From: Rossellomorea sp. BNER | Lineage (GTDB): Bacteria; Bacillota; Bacilli; Bacillales; Bacillaceae_B | Reading direction: 5' to 3' | Length of the DNA stretch: 64,000 nucleotides | Assembly (NCBI GenBank): GCA_024213275.1 | Contig: JANAVG010000001.1 | Span: forward strand, 112,935 to 176,934 | Shown here: one piece after another, positions 8,973-16,887 of the stretch | Numbering within the stretch: the first letter of the stretch is position 1 | Layout of the letters: each line of letters starts with the position of its first letter | Notes under the pieces: model-generated | What the model saw: the letters and a program-made list of their open reading frames with translations, nothing else | What the model was told of the DNA's origin: nothing | The model's database searches: none | Position numbers and translations under genes: made by a program

Positions 8973-9809
8973 CTAAGTCTGTAAGGAAAAATTGATAGCT
9001 TTCGTAATAAGTGGCGGAAGGACAGAGACATGACCCTCCCCCTCAAATTGAATAAATTTGACATTCAGCCCTCTTTTTTTATAATGCGAAAGTCGCTCTG
9101 ATAGGTCTCTTGTAAGTTCCCCGATATTCGTCTTGTGCCATCTTTCTAATTCCCCAATTCCAATCATTAGATTAGCATGCATCTCTTCCTTTTCAAGACG
9201 AGTCACAAATTTTTTCTCCTTATCTAGAATGATCTCCTTATTCCAGTGAATGGAAGGACTGCCTGCTATATACGTTTGAAAAGCTGCAGGGTTTGAAAAA
9301 AGAGTGAACAATACAAATAATCCGCCTAGAGAATGACCGAAAAGGGTTTGTTTTTTCGGGTTTATCTTATATGTCTGGTGAATGGTCGGCTTTAGTTCTT
9401 CCTCTATAAAGGTAAAGAATTCCTCAGCACCACCATGCTTAGGCCAAGGAGTCCCATCAGACTGTGTCGGTATGTCGATTTCAGGTTTCCCCAGTGTATA
9501 ATCATAAAAACGCTCGGAAGAAAAGGGTGCCTCTATCGGATACCCAATCCCTACGACAACAGCTGGTCCAACTCCTGTTCTCTCTGGTCTTCTTGACTGA
9601 ATTCTAATCGCCTCTACAACGGTTGCGAATATGGAGTTTCCATCTAATAAATAGATCACCGGAAAGCCTGTTGGAGGTGGTTCTTCATTTGGGGTATAGA
9701 CGAATATTTGATACTCTCGATTCGCTTTTGAAACAAAATGATATTGTTTTGTGCCTGGTATTGTGAATAGATGACTAGATTTATTGTTTAAGGTCCTATC
9801 ATGGATCAT
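8973..9809 (-). CDS. besA: Bacillibactin trilactone esterase BesA
   Basis: 278 residues, alpha/beta hydrolase of the esterase D/Fes/IroE group. After import it would cleave the ester backbone of Fe-bacillibactin in the cytoplasm so that iron can be released. Visible features: PVIYLLDGNSIF strand, nucleophile elbow GHSLGG, and the C-terminal His in EGEGHVSVLPP completing the Ser-Asp/Glu-His triad. No signal peptide. It is the last gene of the feuABC-besA string, 54 bases after feuC, the same order as feuABC-ybbA in Bacillus subtilis. GAAAGGG precedes the ATG. Expected regulation is Fur repression and Btr activation through the feuA promoter. Confidence 0.88.
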   Translation of the reverse strand: MIHDRTLNNKSSHLFTIPGTKQYHFVSKANREYQIFVYTPNEEPPPTGFPVIYLLDGNSIFATVVEAIRIQSRRPERTGVGPAVVVGIGYPIEAPFSSERFYDYTLGKPEIDIPTQSDGTPWPKHGGAEEFFTFIEEELKPTIHQTYKINPKKQTLFGHSLGGLFVLFTLFSNPAAFQTYIAGSPSIHWNKEIILDKEKKFVTRLEKEEMHANLMIGIGELERWHKTNIGELTRDLSERLSHYKKRGLNVKFIQFEGEGHVSVLPPLITKAINFSLQT

Positions 9810-9863
9810 CTGCTTTTTCCCTTCTTTCTCAAGCTTCTAATAATACTCATTCTCTAGCTGTTT

Positions 9864-10850
9864 CTAAATTTTTACTCTAAATAATAAATAGACAAAATAA
9901 GGAACACCAATGATCGCAATGACAATCCCCACCGGGATCTCAGATGGGGCCACCACGTTCTTCGCAATAAAATCAGCTCCTACAACTAAAATCATCCCAA
10001 TTAATCCGCTTAACGGTACTATACTCTTATGTTGGTTCCCTACTAAAAACCTAGCTATATGAGGAGCAATTAACCCCACAAAAGAAATACTTCCAGCTAC
10101 CGAAACGCAGGCACTGACAAGTCCTACACTACATAACAGGAGAATGGACTTTTCCCTTTCTACTGAAACCCCTAAGCCTTTTAATGAGGTTTCATTTAAC
10201 TGAAATAAATCAAGTATATATGTTTTTTGCAAAATAACTGGAAGACAGATGAGAAACCAGGGAATCATCGACACGATAAACATCCAGTTGGCATTATAAA
10301 TACTTCCAGATAGCCACACAGTTGCCATCTCAAAGTCTTGAGCCTTCATCTTTAAAGATAAATATAACGTTAATGCCCCAAATCCCGAGCCAACGGCAAT
10401 CCCTGTTAATAGAAGCAGCTGGGGATCTAATCTTCCGTCTTGCCAGGAAATAAGATAGATGATAAGAGCAGCCGTCAATCCACCAATTAAACCGAATAGC
10501 GGCATGATCATAATGGTCATCCAATTCGTACTCGTCACAGTCCCTTGAAAGAAAAACATAAAGATCACAATAGCGGCACCTGCGCCACTATTAATGCCTA
10601 GAATTCCTGGATCGGCTAAACCATTTTTCGATACACCTTGGAGAACAGCACCTGCTATACCTAAACCAAATCCAATCAAAATGGCTAGGACGATTCTAGG
10701 AAGACGATATTGGAAAATAACTAGATCCAGCTTTTCAGATGGGTTCATTCGAAAGATGGTATCCAGCAGTTCTTTGATTGTAATCTCGTAGATCCCTATT
10801 GTTAAACTAAAATAGGCTAGAAGTAGTAAGAAAAAACATCCAACTAGCAT
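9864..10850 (-). CDS. feuC: Fe-bacillibactin ABC transporter permease FeuC
   Basis: 328 residues from the first ATG; FecCD-family membrane permease with about nine membrane segments. Seen: RLPRIVLAILIGFGLGIAGAVLQG and the late cytoplasmic loop SFVGLIAPHIAR, which contacts the ATPase. Works with FeuB and FeuA to carry Fe-bacillibactin inward; the ATPase (YusV in Bacillus subtilis) is normally encoded elsewhere and is not here. Start is doubtful. A strong AAAGGAGGGG lies within the feuB tail, about 40 nt before this ATG, followed in frame by ATC-GCT-AAA-CGA at 10883 that aligns with the MAKK start of FeuC relatives. Either a rare ATC start or a lost ATG is possible. Confidence 0.85.
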   Translation of the reverse strand: MLVGCFFLLLLAYFSLTIGIYEITIKELLDTIFRMNPSEKLDLVIFQYRLPRIVLAILIGFGLGIAGAVLQGVSKNGLADPGILGINSGAGAAIVIFMFFFQGTVTSTNWMTIMIMPLFGLIGGLTAALIIYLISWQDGRLDPQLLLLTGIAVGSGFGALTLYLSLKMKAQDFEMATVWLSGSIYNANWMFIVSMIPWFLICLPVILQKTYILDLFQLNETSLKGLGVSVEREKSILLLCSVGLVSACVSVAGSISFVGLIAPHIARFLVGNQHKSIVPLSGLIGMILVVGADFIAKNVVAPSEIPVGIVIAIIGVPYFVYLLFRVKI

Positions 10851-10875
10851 AGCTACACGATAAGGAATGAATCGT

Positions 10876-11883
10876 TTAGCGATGATGAGCCCCTCCTTTC
10901 GTTTTAATTAAATATAGAAAGAAAGGGACACCAATTATTGAAGTTACCACTCCAACCGGCGTTTCAAATGGATAATTCATGTAGAGGCTCAAACAATCGC
11001 TAAGAGTTAAGAATATCCCGCCTATCACTCCTGCACATGGAATCACCCACTTATAATTAATTCCCACTAATAAGCGTGTAATATGAGGAATGATTAATCC
11101 TACAAATCCTACTTTTCCAATTAACGCAACAGATATCCCTGTCATCGTCACAACTGCTAGCATCGTGAACGCCTTTACAACCCCTTTACGCTGTCCTAAA
11201 CTTGCTGACGTTTCCTCTCCTAAAGATAAAATCGAAATAGAATTCGATAGAATAATAGCCAGTAGGATTCCGGCAAGAGCAAAAGGAAGGGTGAAATATA
11301 ATAATTCGGGGTTAATCTGGTGGATTCTAGCATTAAACCAAAAACTCATGGTTTGTGACACTTGAAAATAAGAAGCTAAAGCTGCTGACAAACTACTAAG
11401 AAATGTCCCAATAATCGTTCCAATAATCGCTAGCTTAACAGGAGATAAACCGTTTCGAACCAGTGAAGCAATTCCAAAGACAATTCCCACTCCAATGGCA
11501 GACCCTGCTAATGATAGAATCATCATTTGCAAGGAAGACATGCTCGGGAAAAAAATAATGGATAGGATGATCACAAAGCCTGCTCCATCCGATACTCCCA
11601 TAATCGAAGGGGATGCTAGATAATTCCTAGTCATCCCCTGCATTAACGCTCCAGACATAGCTAGTAATGCACCAATGAGCATGGTACCAATTGCTCTAGG
11701 TATTCTTGATGTCACTATAATGTTGTGTGTAATATTTTCCGGATTAAATGACATGATGGTGTTTATGATTTCTCCCGTACTAATATTCGTTGATCCACTC
11801 CGTATGGATAGGAATAAAGCTAATACAACTCCAATAGGTGACAGCCATAAAATGATCCGACGTGCAGTTTTCGTTCTGTACAT
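10876..11883 (-). CDS. feuB: Fe-bacillibactin ABC transporter permease FeuB
   Basis: 335 residues, FecCD-family permease. Seen: SRIPRAIGTMLIGALLAMSGALMQGMTRN near the start and KVGFVGLIIPHITRLLVG near the end, both conserved in siderophore permeases. Partner of FeuC in the membrane. I chose the ATG at 11883 because AAAGGTGA lies seven bases before it; GTG at 11895 and ATG at 11892 in the same frame sit inside that binding site. It starts 19 bases after the feuA stop, and its end overlaps the region where feuC translation should begin. Fur/Btr control from the promoter before feuA. Confidence 0.88.
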   Translation of the reverse strand: MYRTKTARRIILWLSPIGVVLALFLSIRSGSTNISTGEIINTIMSFNPENITHNIIVTSRIPRAIGTMLIGALLAMSGALMQGMTRNYLASPSIMGVSDGAGFVIILSIIFFPSMSSLQMMILSLAGSAIGVGIVFGIASLVRNGLSPVKLAIIGTIIGTFLSSLSAALASYFQVSQTMSFWFNARIHQINPELLYFTLPFALAGILLAIILSNSISILSLGEETSASLGQRKGVVKAFTMLAVVTMTGISVALIGKVGFVGLIIPHITRLLVGINYKWVIPCAGVIGGIFLTLSDCLSLYMNYPFETPVGVVTSIIGVPFFLYLIKTKGGAHHR

Positions 11884-11902
11884 TGTAGACATCACCTTTT
11901 AA

Positions 11903-12852
11903 TTACTCAGCAAGCTTTTCTTTTGCCACTTTTAAAAACTCAGTCTTACTCCATGCCGTTCCTCCAGACGCGAGTGGTGGTACAGCATTAATAAATGCTT
12001 TATTATTTTTCACAGCTTCAATACTTTTCCAGACCGGATTATCTTTAAGACCATTTAACGTATCAGGAGCTTGAGCATTTTCAGCCTTTTCAAATTGAAC
12101 AAATAAATAATCAGGATTCATTTCAGCCAGTTTCTCCAAAGAGATCATTTCTTGGCTTGCTGAAGCCTTTACTTCTTCTGGTACAGCCAACCCTAAATCA
12201 TGATATAAGACAGGATTGAAATATATATCTGGAGAGTATATATAAATATTACCTCCTCGAATTCGTATCATTAGAACTTCTTTACCTGCCATTTTCTCTT
12301 TAAGTTGTTCCTTCACTTTAGCGGCATCTACTTTATACCCTTTAATCAGTTCTTTCGCTTTTTCTTTCTTATCAGTAAGTTCAGCTAGCACCATAAGACT
12401 TTCTTTCCAGTTGCTCGAAATGTGAGAAATCGGAATCATCGGTGCCACACTGTTCAGGTTATCGACTACTTCCGGTTGAAATTTAGAAGATCCTAGGATC
12501 ACGTCTGGTTCAAGCTGTAATATAATTTCACTACTTGGTTGTTTTTTATCACCAATCTCAGTAGCTTCAGACATAGAATCACCTAAGTACTCAGGGAATT
12601 TCCCTGCTGTTGCAATCGCTCCTATTGGTTTTACCCCTAAAATAGCGGCATCCTCCATGGCTTCTTGACTAGCGGTTACAATTTTGGATGTATTGGATGG
12701 AATCGTATACTCCTTATTAGATATGTAACGGTTTCACTATCCGCTTTTCCTTCTTCAGATTTTTCACCTTTTGTTTCCACTGAATCTTCTGTTCCGCATG
12801 CTGCTAATGATAAAAATGCGGCAACCAAAACGAATAAGAATTTCTTCTTCAT
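11903..12852 (-). pseudogene. feuA: Fe-bacillibactin binding lipoprotein FeuA, frameshifted
   Basis: From the ATG at 12852 the first frame gives a lipoprotein signal peptide with lipobox SLAAC (Cys19) and an acidic linker up to TVTYL, then runs into nonsense and stops after 58 residues. At 12716-12722 the reading shifts by one base and continues as NKEYTIPSNTSKIVTASQEAMEDAAILGVKPIG..., a complete periplasmic-binding-protein fold to 11903. The total length of 950 nt is one base short of a whole number of codons, so one base is missing. FeuA normally captures Fe-bacillibactin at the cell surface and hands it to FeuBC. As read, the gene yields either a 58-residue stub or an unexported 251-residue fragment. 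A real mutation or a sequencing/assembly slip are both possible. Confidence 0.85.
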
Positions 12853-12890
12853 CATTCCTTCTCTCCCTTTTCTATTTCAACAATTAATTT

Positions 12891-12905
12891 TGATAATCAT
12901 TATCA
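12891..12905. promoter_or_regulatory. Fur box (perfect 7-1-7)
   Basis: TGATAATCATTATCA matches the Bacillus Fur consensus TGATAATNATTATCA at every position. It lies 39-53 bases upstream of the feuA start and directly after the btr stop codon, as expected for iron-repressed siderophore uptake. Confidence 0.93.
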
Positions 12906-12906
12906 A

Positions 12907-14604
12907 TTAGAAGTATACGGGATTGATATTCGATTGAACATGGACATAATCCTGATTCATTGTTGGACTTTTTCCATGTAAGAATTTTAGAGCCTCTTTT
13001 AATACCCTTTCATGCGCACTCGGAGAATATTCCCTCCATGGATCTGAGGTGATAGAGTATACCTGATGCATACGTACAGCTTTCAAATCGTTCCATAACG
13101 ATTCGCTTTGAAAAGAATTCCAACTCTCTAGTGTCTTTGTTTCCTGACAAATATTTAATAGAATTCGATCTGGATTGATCGCTTGTAAATCTATTAAAGA
13201 AATCACATGATTAAGGCTATCAGAATTAGTATGAGGAGCTGTCATTTGTAAATCACCGTATAAAACTTCCTTCATCGTACGAGAATGGTCAAGATAAAGT
13301 CTTCCTTGATAGAACCGTAAAGGTAGAAAGGATGATTGACCGACATGTTTCTTGATTTGGTTTTGAGTAAAGACAACTTGTCTTTGATAATTCTGCAACC
13401 ATTCATTCGCCTCTCGCTTTTCCTCTAAATACTCGGCAATAATAAGGAGCTGGTCTCGCCAATTTAGCGATGTTGAATAATAAAAGACAGGGGCAATCCC
13501 TGATAAACGCTCCTTCTCATCTTCACTAATATTCTCTTTACTAATAATAAGATCAGGGGGATTATTTGAGAGTGTCTGTATGTTCTCCCTCCAGTCTTTA
13601 TTTATTTGAAATGCACTTAAATGAACGGGAATATCATTTCGGATTTTCTGATAATAGTGAGAGGTCCATTTCGGATGAATCGGTGCAGCATACGGTAATA
13701 TATGTAATGCCATTAAATGACCAATCGTTGAAAAATCATATGCTGCCACTTTTTGTTTTCTTTTTTTTCGATAGGTAGAGGAAGATATTCCTACAGTCTG
13801 CTTAAACTTACGACTTAAATAAAACTCATCACTATACCCAACCTCTTTCGCAATATCTCTAATTTTTTTTTGTCCTTTTGCTAACAATTGCTTTGCATGA
13901 TTAACTCGTAGCTTCATAATATATTCACTTACACTAATGTCATATTCTTTTTTAAATAATGCAGAATAATATTTTGGACTTAGATCTGCCATGGAAGCTA
14001 GCGATTCTATTGATAGGTTTTGATGAAAATGATGATCGATAAATAACCTTGTTTCTTCAATGACCGTAAGTGTGTCTTTCTCAACAGGAGAATATCTATT
14101 TTGGATGATAAATAACATTAACTGTTCAAACATAATCCTCATCTGAAATCGCTTATCATTTTTTATGCTGTTTTTTAAACGTTGAAGTCTACCAGCCATT
14201 TCTAAAACCTTTGAAAAATTACCTAATGACAGCTTTCCTTTTAAAGGAAAAGCATGATCCTTTGATAATAATTCAAATGAAGCGCCTTGTATTTCTAAGT
14301 CAGAGAAAATAGTAAACTTAAACAAAATACATTCAATGCTCTCACCATACTTGGTTTGAATATTATAGACTTGTGATGGGTGGATGAAACAAACGTCTTG
14401 AGCATTTAAAGGAAAGCTCTCTTGCTCTATAGTCATTCGGCCCTTCCCTTCCATCACTGCAATGAGTTCAAACGAATTGGTAAGCCTCGTGGTCACTTCG
14501 GTCGTCACCACTCGATCAATATCCCTTATTTGGTAAACGTAATGTTCCCAATTGATATTATCATCTTCTACACGATGGCTGTCATTTTTCAGTATATGTA
14601 ACAA
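12907..14604 (-). CDS. btr: Bacillibactin-responsive AraC-family activator Btr
   Basis: 565 residues with an N-terminal AraC-type sensor region, a double helix-turn-helix AraC domain in the middle (NLSIESLASMADLSPKYYSALFKKEYDISVSEYI...IRDIAKEVGYSDEFYLSRKFK) and a C-terminal FecB-like siderophore-binding domain (YDFSTIGHLMALHILPYAAPI to the end). This fusion is typical of Btr/YbbB, which senses Fe-bacillibactin inside the cell and activates feuABC-besA. The frame is open up to 14706, but GAGAGGAG at 14613-14620 points to the TTG at 14604. The longer N-terminus would be encoded by a MITE-like repeat at 14655-14763, which speaks against it. Length fits Btr of Bacillus subtilis (about 530). It sits directly upstream of feuA on the same strand. 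Confidence 0.88.
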   Translation of the reverse strand: MLHILKNDSHRVEDDNINWEHYVYQIRDIDRVVTTEVTTRLTNSFELIAVMEGKGRMTIEQESFPLNAQDVCFIHPSQVYNIQTKYGESIECILFKFTIFSDLEIQGASFELLSKDHAFPLKGKLSLGNFSKVLEMAGRLQRLKNSIKNDKRFQMRIMFEQLMLFIIQNRYSPVEKDTLTVIEETRLFIDHHFHQNLSIESLASMADLSPKYYSALFKKEYDISVSEYIMKLRVNHAKQLLAKGQKKIRDIAKEVGYSDEFYLSRKFKQTVGISSSTYRKKRKQKVAAYDFSTIGHLMALHILPYAAPIHPKWTSHYYQKIRNDIPVHLSAFQINKDWRENIQTLSNNPPDLIISKENISEDEKERLSGIAPVFYYSTSLNWRDQLLIIAEYLEEKREANEWLQNYQRQVVFTQNQIKKHVGQSSFLPLRFYQGRLYLDHSRTMKEVLYGDLQMTAPHTNSDSLNHVISLIDLQAINPDRILLNICQETKTLESWNSFQSESLWNDLKAVRMHQVYSITSDPWREYSPSAHERVLKEALKFLHGKSPTMNQDYVHVQSNINPVYF

Positions 14605-14654
14605 AATGTACACTCCTCTCACCATTTCCCTGATACTTTCATGTTTTTTACAAA

Positions 14655-14763
14655 TGACTGTTTTCGTAAACTTTGTTGCTATTTGAAAAGGGTTAGTTGA
14701 TTGCAATATTTATGTTCTCAAAACATATTACAAAAACAACAATCTATTAGAAAACAGCCTTAC
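14655..14763. repeat. MITE-like element with inverted ends (copy 1)
   Basis: TGACTGTTTTCGTAAACTTT at the left is answered on the right by AACAACAATCTATTAGAAAA followed by CAGCC, giving imperfect terminal inverted repeats around about 50 nt of AT-rich DNA. The same ends recur at 59398-59559, and a right end alone at 50485-50514. No transposase is encoded. Confidence 0.65.
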
Positions 14764-14772
14764 AAATAAAAG

Positions 14773-14807
14773 AAAGCAATAAAATTGAGGTACAATCTCA
14801 TTGCTTT
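14773..14807 (-). terminator. Terminator of the flavodoxin operon
   Basis: AAAGCAAT (14773-14780) pairs with ATTGCTTT (14800-14807), with a small inner stem. The minus-strand reading continues into CTTTTATTTG. It follows the stop of the IDEAL gene at 14827. Confidence 0.7.
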
Positions 14808-14826
14808 AAAGAACTGAGTGTAATGT

Positions 14827-15240
14827 TTATATGGAGTGGTTTTCTATGACTTCACGATAGTAATTCTCCAATCCCGCCTTAAATTCACTTGAATCTTTTA
14901 AAATCGTTGAATATTTTAAAAAGGAGACTTCATCGCCTTTATCAAGGGCTTGATCGATCAGAAATTGCAAATAGTTGATCTTTAAATCTAGATCTAATCT
15001 AGAAATAAGAAGCCCTTTCATCATATACTTTTCCAAATCTTCAAGAGCCATATAGAAAGAGCAGTGATCATTGATGACCACCCAAACATACCACCCCTTA
15101 TCCATTACGAAATTGCAGTCTTTTGTCACTTCGATGATATCTTCCTTATTTATTCTTAATAATTCTGCATGGATACCACCCGGACAAAAACAGTCGATTT
15201 GATGCTCAAACGACTCTACTGCTATAAAATGTTTGTCCAT
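14827..15240 (-). CDS. IDEAL domain-containing protein
   Basis: 137 residues. The last third carries LQFLIDQALDKGDEVSFLKYSTIL, the short helical IDEAL domain (named after its I-D-E-A-L-like core), found in small Firmicutes proteins such as YpiB and YozD and thought to mediate protein contacts. The first 80 residues form a compact, strand-rich region (FIAVESFEHQ...NFVMDKGWYVWVVINDHCSFYMAL) I do not recognise. AAGGAG eight bases before the ATG at 15240 supports this start over the ATG at 15261 that overlaps the upstream stop. Third gene of the Fur-box-preceded operon with flavodoxin and an AddB-like Fe-S protein. Function unknown; an adaptor for its neighbour is possible. Confidence 0.7.
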   Translation of the reverse strand: MDKHFIAVESFEHQIDCFCPGGIHAELLRINKEDIIEVTKDCNFVMDKGWYVWVVINDHCSFYMALEDLEKYMMKGLLISRLDLDLKINYLQFLIDQALDKGDEVSFLKYSTILKDSSEFKAGLENYYREVIENHSI

Positions 15241-15260
15241 TTCCTTCTCTCCTTCTTTCA

Positions 15261-16049
15261 TCAATGTAGAAAATCTTCCGTTTGACTGTCTATTTGAACA
15301 GTGCTGTTACGATTGTCTCTACACTGCTGGGTATAGGGACAACTCATACATTCTCTGAATGAATCTGTTTTTATATAGCCATCCGGTTGCAGCAAAAGGC
15401 TTTTCATCTTTTTTAGATACTTTATTCCTTGGGTAATATCATTTCTTGTTGGTGTATAAGTATATTTTTCCCCCTCTAATAGAGTAATGATCTCGATTCT
15501 ATCAGGAAGGTTTCCAAATGCTTCATTGGAAAAAACAACGATTAAATGATGATATAGTTTAATCAGTTCCTCGTCTGCTTCAACCAGGTATTTTTTTATG
15601 GTAAATAAATTTGTTGACCATTCTGCTAATTCAAAGGTTAATGAAAGCTTTGTTTCCAACTCCTTAACATAGGTATTGAGTTTTTCATATAAGAATAACG
15701 GAGGAGCTGGATTTTGCTTTGCTGTTAAAAACTGTAGTAAATGATCCGTTATTTTGGCTAACACCATGTAATAATGTTTCTTAGATTCAAACAATTCATA
15801 ACTTACATGCTTCCAATATCGATCGAATAATGTAAATACATTTAATGGATTTTGTTCGATTAATGGAAGCTGATAATAGTTTTGAACCACTTGATTGATG
15901 ACATATTGTACTACTTGTCTCCATTTTAGCTCACCATCATTTAACGATAATATATGGTGATAATAAAATTTATAAGGGCAGCGAATAAACGATTCTAAAT
16001 GGTAATCCGTTATCGTTTTCACCGAGATCAGAGGGTGATTATTCGTCAT
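15261..16049 (-). CDS. AddB/Cas4-like PD-(D/E)XK superfamily Fe-S protein, probably without nuclease residues
   Basis: 262 residues. Near the start, ESFIRCPYKFYYHHIL (Cys24) matches the first cysteine segment of AddB/RecB-like nuclease domains. Near the end, CMSCPYTQQC gives CxxCx5C, the exact spacing of the three AddB cysteines, so a 4Fe-4S cluster is likely. Between them I cannot find the GxxDxI...DYK active-site pattern of working PD-(D/E)XK nucleases, so this may be a structural or DNA-binding derivative. It begins 21 bases after the flavodoxin stop, and its TGA overlaps an ATG of the next frame. The context (Fur boxes, flavodoxin) suggests a link between iron supply or Fe-S chemistry and DNA processing, which is inference only. 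Confidence 0.65.
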   Translation of the reverse strand: MTNNHPLISVKTITDYHLESFIRCPYKFYYHHILSLNDGELKWRQVVQYVINQVVQNYYQLPLIEQNPLNVFTLFDRYWKHVSYELFESKKHYYMVLAKITDHLLQFLTAKQNPAPPLFLYEKLNTYVKELETKLSLTFELAEWSTNLFTIKKYLVEADEELIKLYHHLIVVFSNEAFGNLPDRIEIITLLEGEKYTYTPTRNDITQGIKYLKKMKSLLLQPDGYIKTDSFRECMSCPYTQQCRDNRNSTVQIDSQTEDFLH

Positions 16050-16070
16050 TTAGATTTCCTCCCTTTCATT

Positions 16071-16529
16071 TTATAGGCATGGAGACTTTAAGAAAGAAAC
16101 AAATTCATTTCCAAAAGTACGACAGGCTTCTTCTTCTTTCTCATCTGGTGTCAATTCAATTTTTAATCCAAGAGGATACACTTCTGCCCCGCGTTCTGTA
16201 AGCTTTTCCATTAGTATGTCTACTGCTGCTCCATAGTGTGGATAAGCTGAATCACATGATCCAAAAACAGCCGCTTTGATACCTGCTAAATTCATGCTGT
16301 CCAGATCATCATAAAAATCTAGAAAATCATCAGGTAATTCACCATCTCCCCATGTATAAGCCCCTAATAAAATCCCATCAAAGCCTTCTAAATCTGTTAC
16401 TTCCAGGCCGTCCATTATATCAATGACCTCAATTTTCTCACTGTTCGCTGTCACTCCATCCGCAACAGCATGTGCCATCATTTCTGTATTTCCACTCATG
16501 CTAGCGAAAATGAGGATAATCTTTGCCAT
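16071..16529 (-). CDS. Flavodoxin (iron-regulated, YkuN/YkuP-like)
   Basis: 152 residues. Small FMN electron carrier that replaces ferredoxin when iron is short. The N-terminus IILIFASMSGNTEMMAH contains the FMN phosphate loop S-M-S-G-N-T. GAYTWGDGELPDDF and VFGSCDSAYPHYG are the two further FMN loops. Length and the acidic C-terminal region fit short-chain bacterial flavodoxins. A Fur-like box lies 20-34 bases before the ATG, with two more further upstream, matching the known Fur control of ykuNOP in Bacillus subtilis. First gene of an operon with an AddB-like Fe-S protein and an IDEAL protein. Confidence 0.93.
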   Translation of the reverse strand: MAKIILIFASMSGNTEMMAHAVADGVTANSEKIEVIDIMDGLEVTDLEGFDGILLGAYTWGDGELPDDFLDFYDDLDSMNLAGIKAAVFGSCDSAYPHYGAAVDILMEKLTERGAEVYPLGLKIELTPDEKEEEACRTFGNEFVSFLKSPCL

Positions 16530-16548
16530 TCCTACCCCTCCAAATCTA

Positions 16549-16563
16549 TGATAATCGTTCTCA
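16549..16563. promoter_or_regulatory. Fur-like box proximal to flavodoxin
   Basis: TGATAATCGTTCTCA agrees with TGATAATNATTATCA at all but two of the defined positions and sits 20-34 bases upstream of the flavodoxin ATG, where bound Fur would block transcription. Confidence 0.7.
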
Positions 16564-16704
16564 ATAAAGAGAATAACGAATTTATTTTTTCAGACTGACT
16601 ATCCAGTTATTTTCACACATCCTATTTACGAAAAACGTGATATTCCACAATGCTTCATTTATTTGATTAAAACGAATAGTTATTTGCGAAAAAGATATTT
16701 TAAT

Positions 16705-16755
16705 TGATAATGATTTTCATTATCTATACAACATATTAATTGAAAATCATTCTCA
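16705..16755. promoter_or_regulatory. Tandem distal Fur boxes
   Basis: GATAATGATTTTCATTATC at 16706-16724 matches 17 of 19 positions of the classical Fur sequence (15-mer match 14 of 15 at 16705-16719). A second box TGAAAATCATTCTCA lies at 16741-16755 with two mismatches. They stand 176-226 bases upstream of flavodoxin, so either a second promoter or a looping operator is involved. Confidence 0.75.
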
Positions 16756-16799
16756 ATGTCAATGATTATTCCTTATTAATTGGTAAAATACTTTCACCC

Positions 16800-16849
16800 C
16801 AAAAAACGCAAGGAGGTTGTCCCTTAAGGGTCAGGACAGCTCCTTGCGT
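16800..16849 (-). terminator. Rho-independent terminator of the amt operon
   Basis: ACGCAAGGAGGTTGTCC pairs with GGACAGCTCCTTGCGT around a short loop. The minus-strand reading ends in TTTTTTGGGG. It lies 39 bases after the stop of the exonuclease gene at 16888. Confidence 0.88.
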
Positions 16850-16887
16850 CGACTTTTAACTATACAACCTTTATTAAAATAAAACAT

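Noticed and set aside
12907..14706. 599-aa version of Btr
   Set aside because: The extra 34 residues come from a repeat element, and a good binding site points to TTG at 14604.
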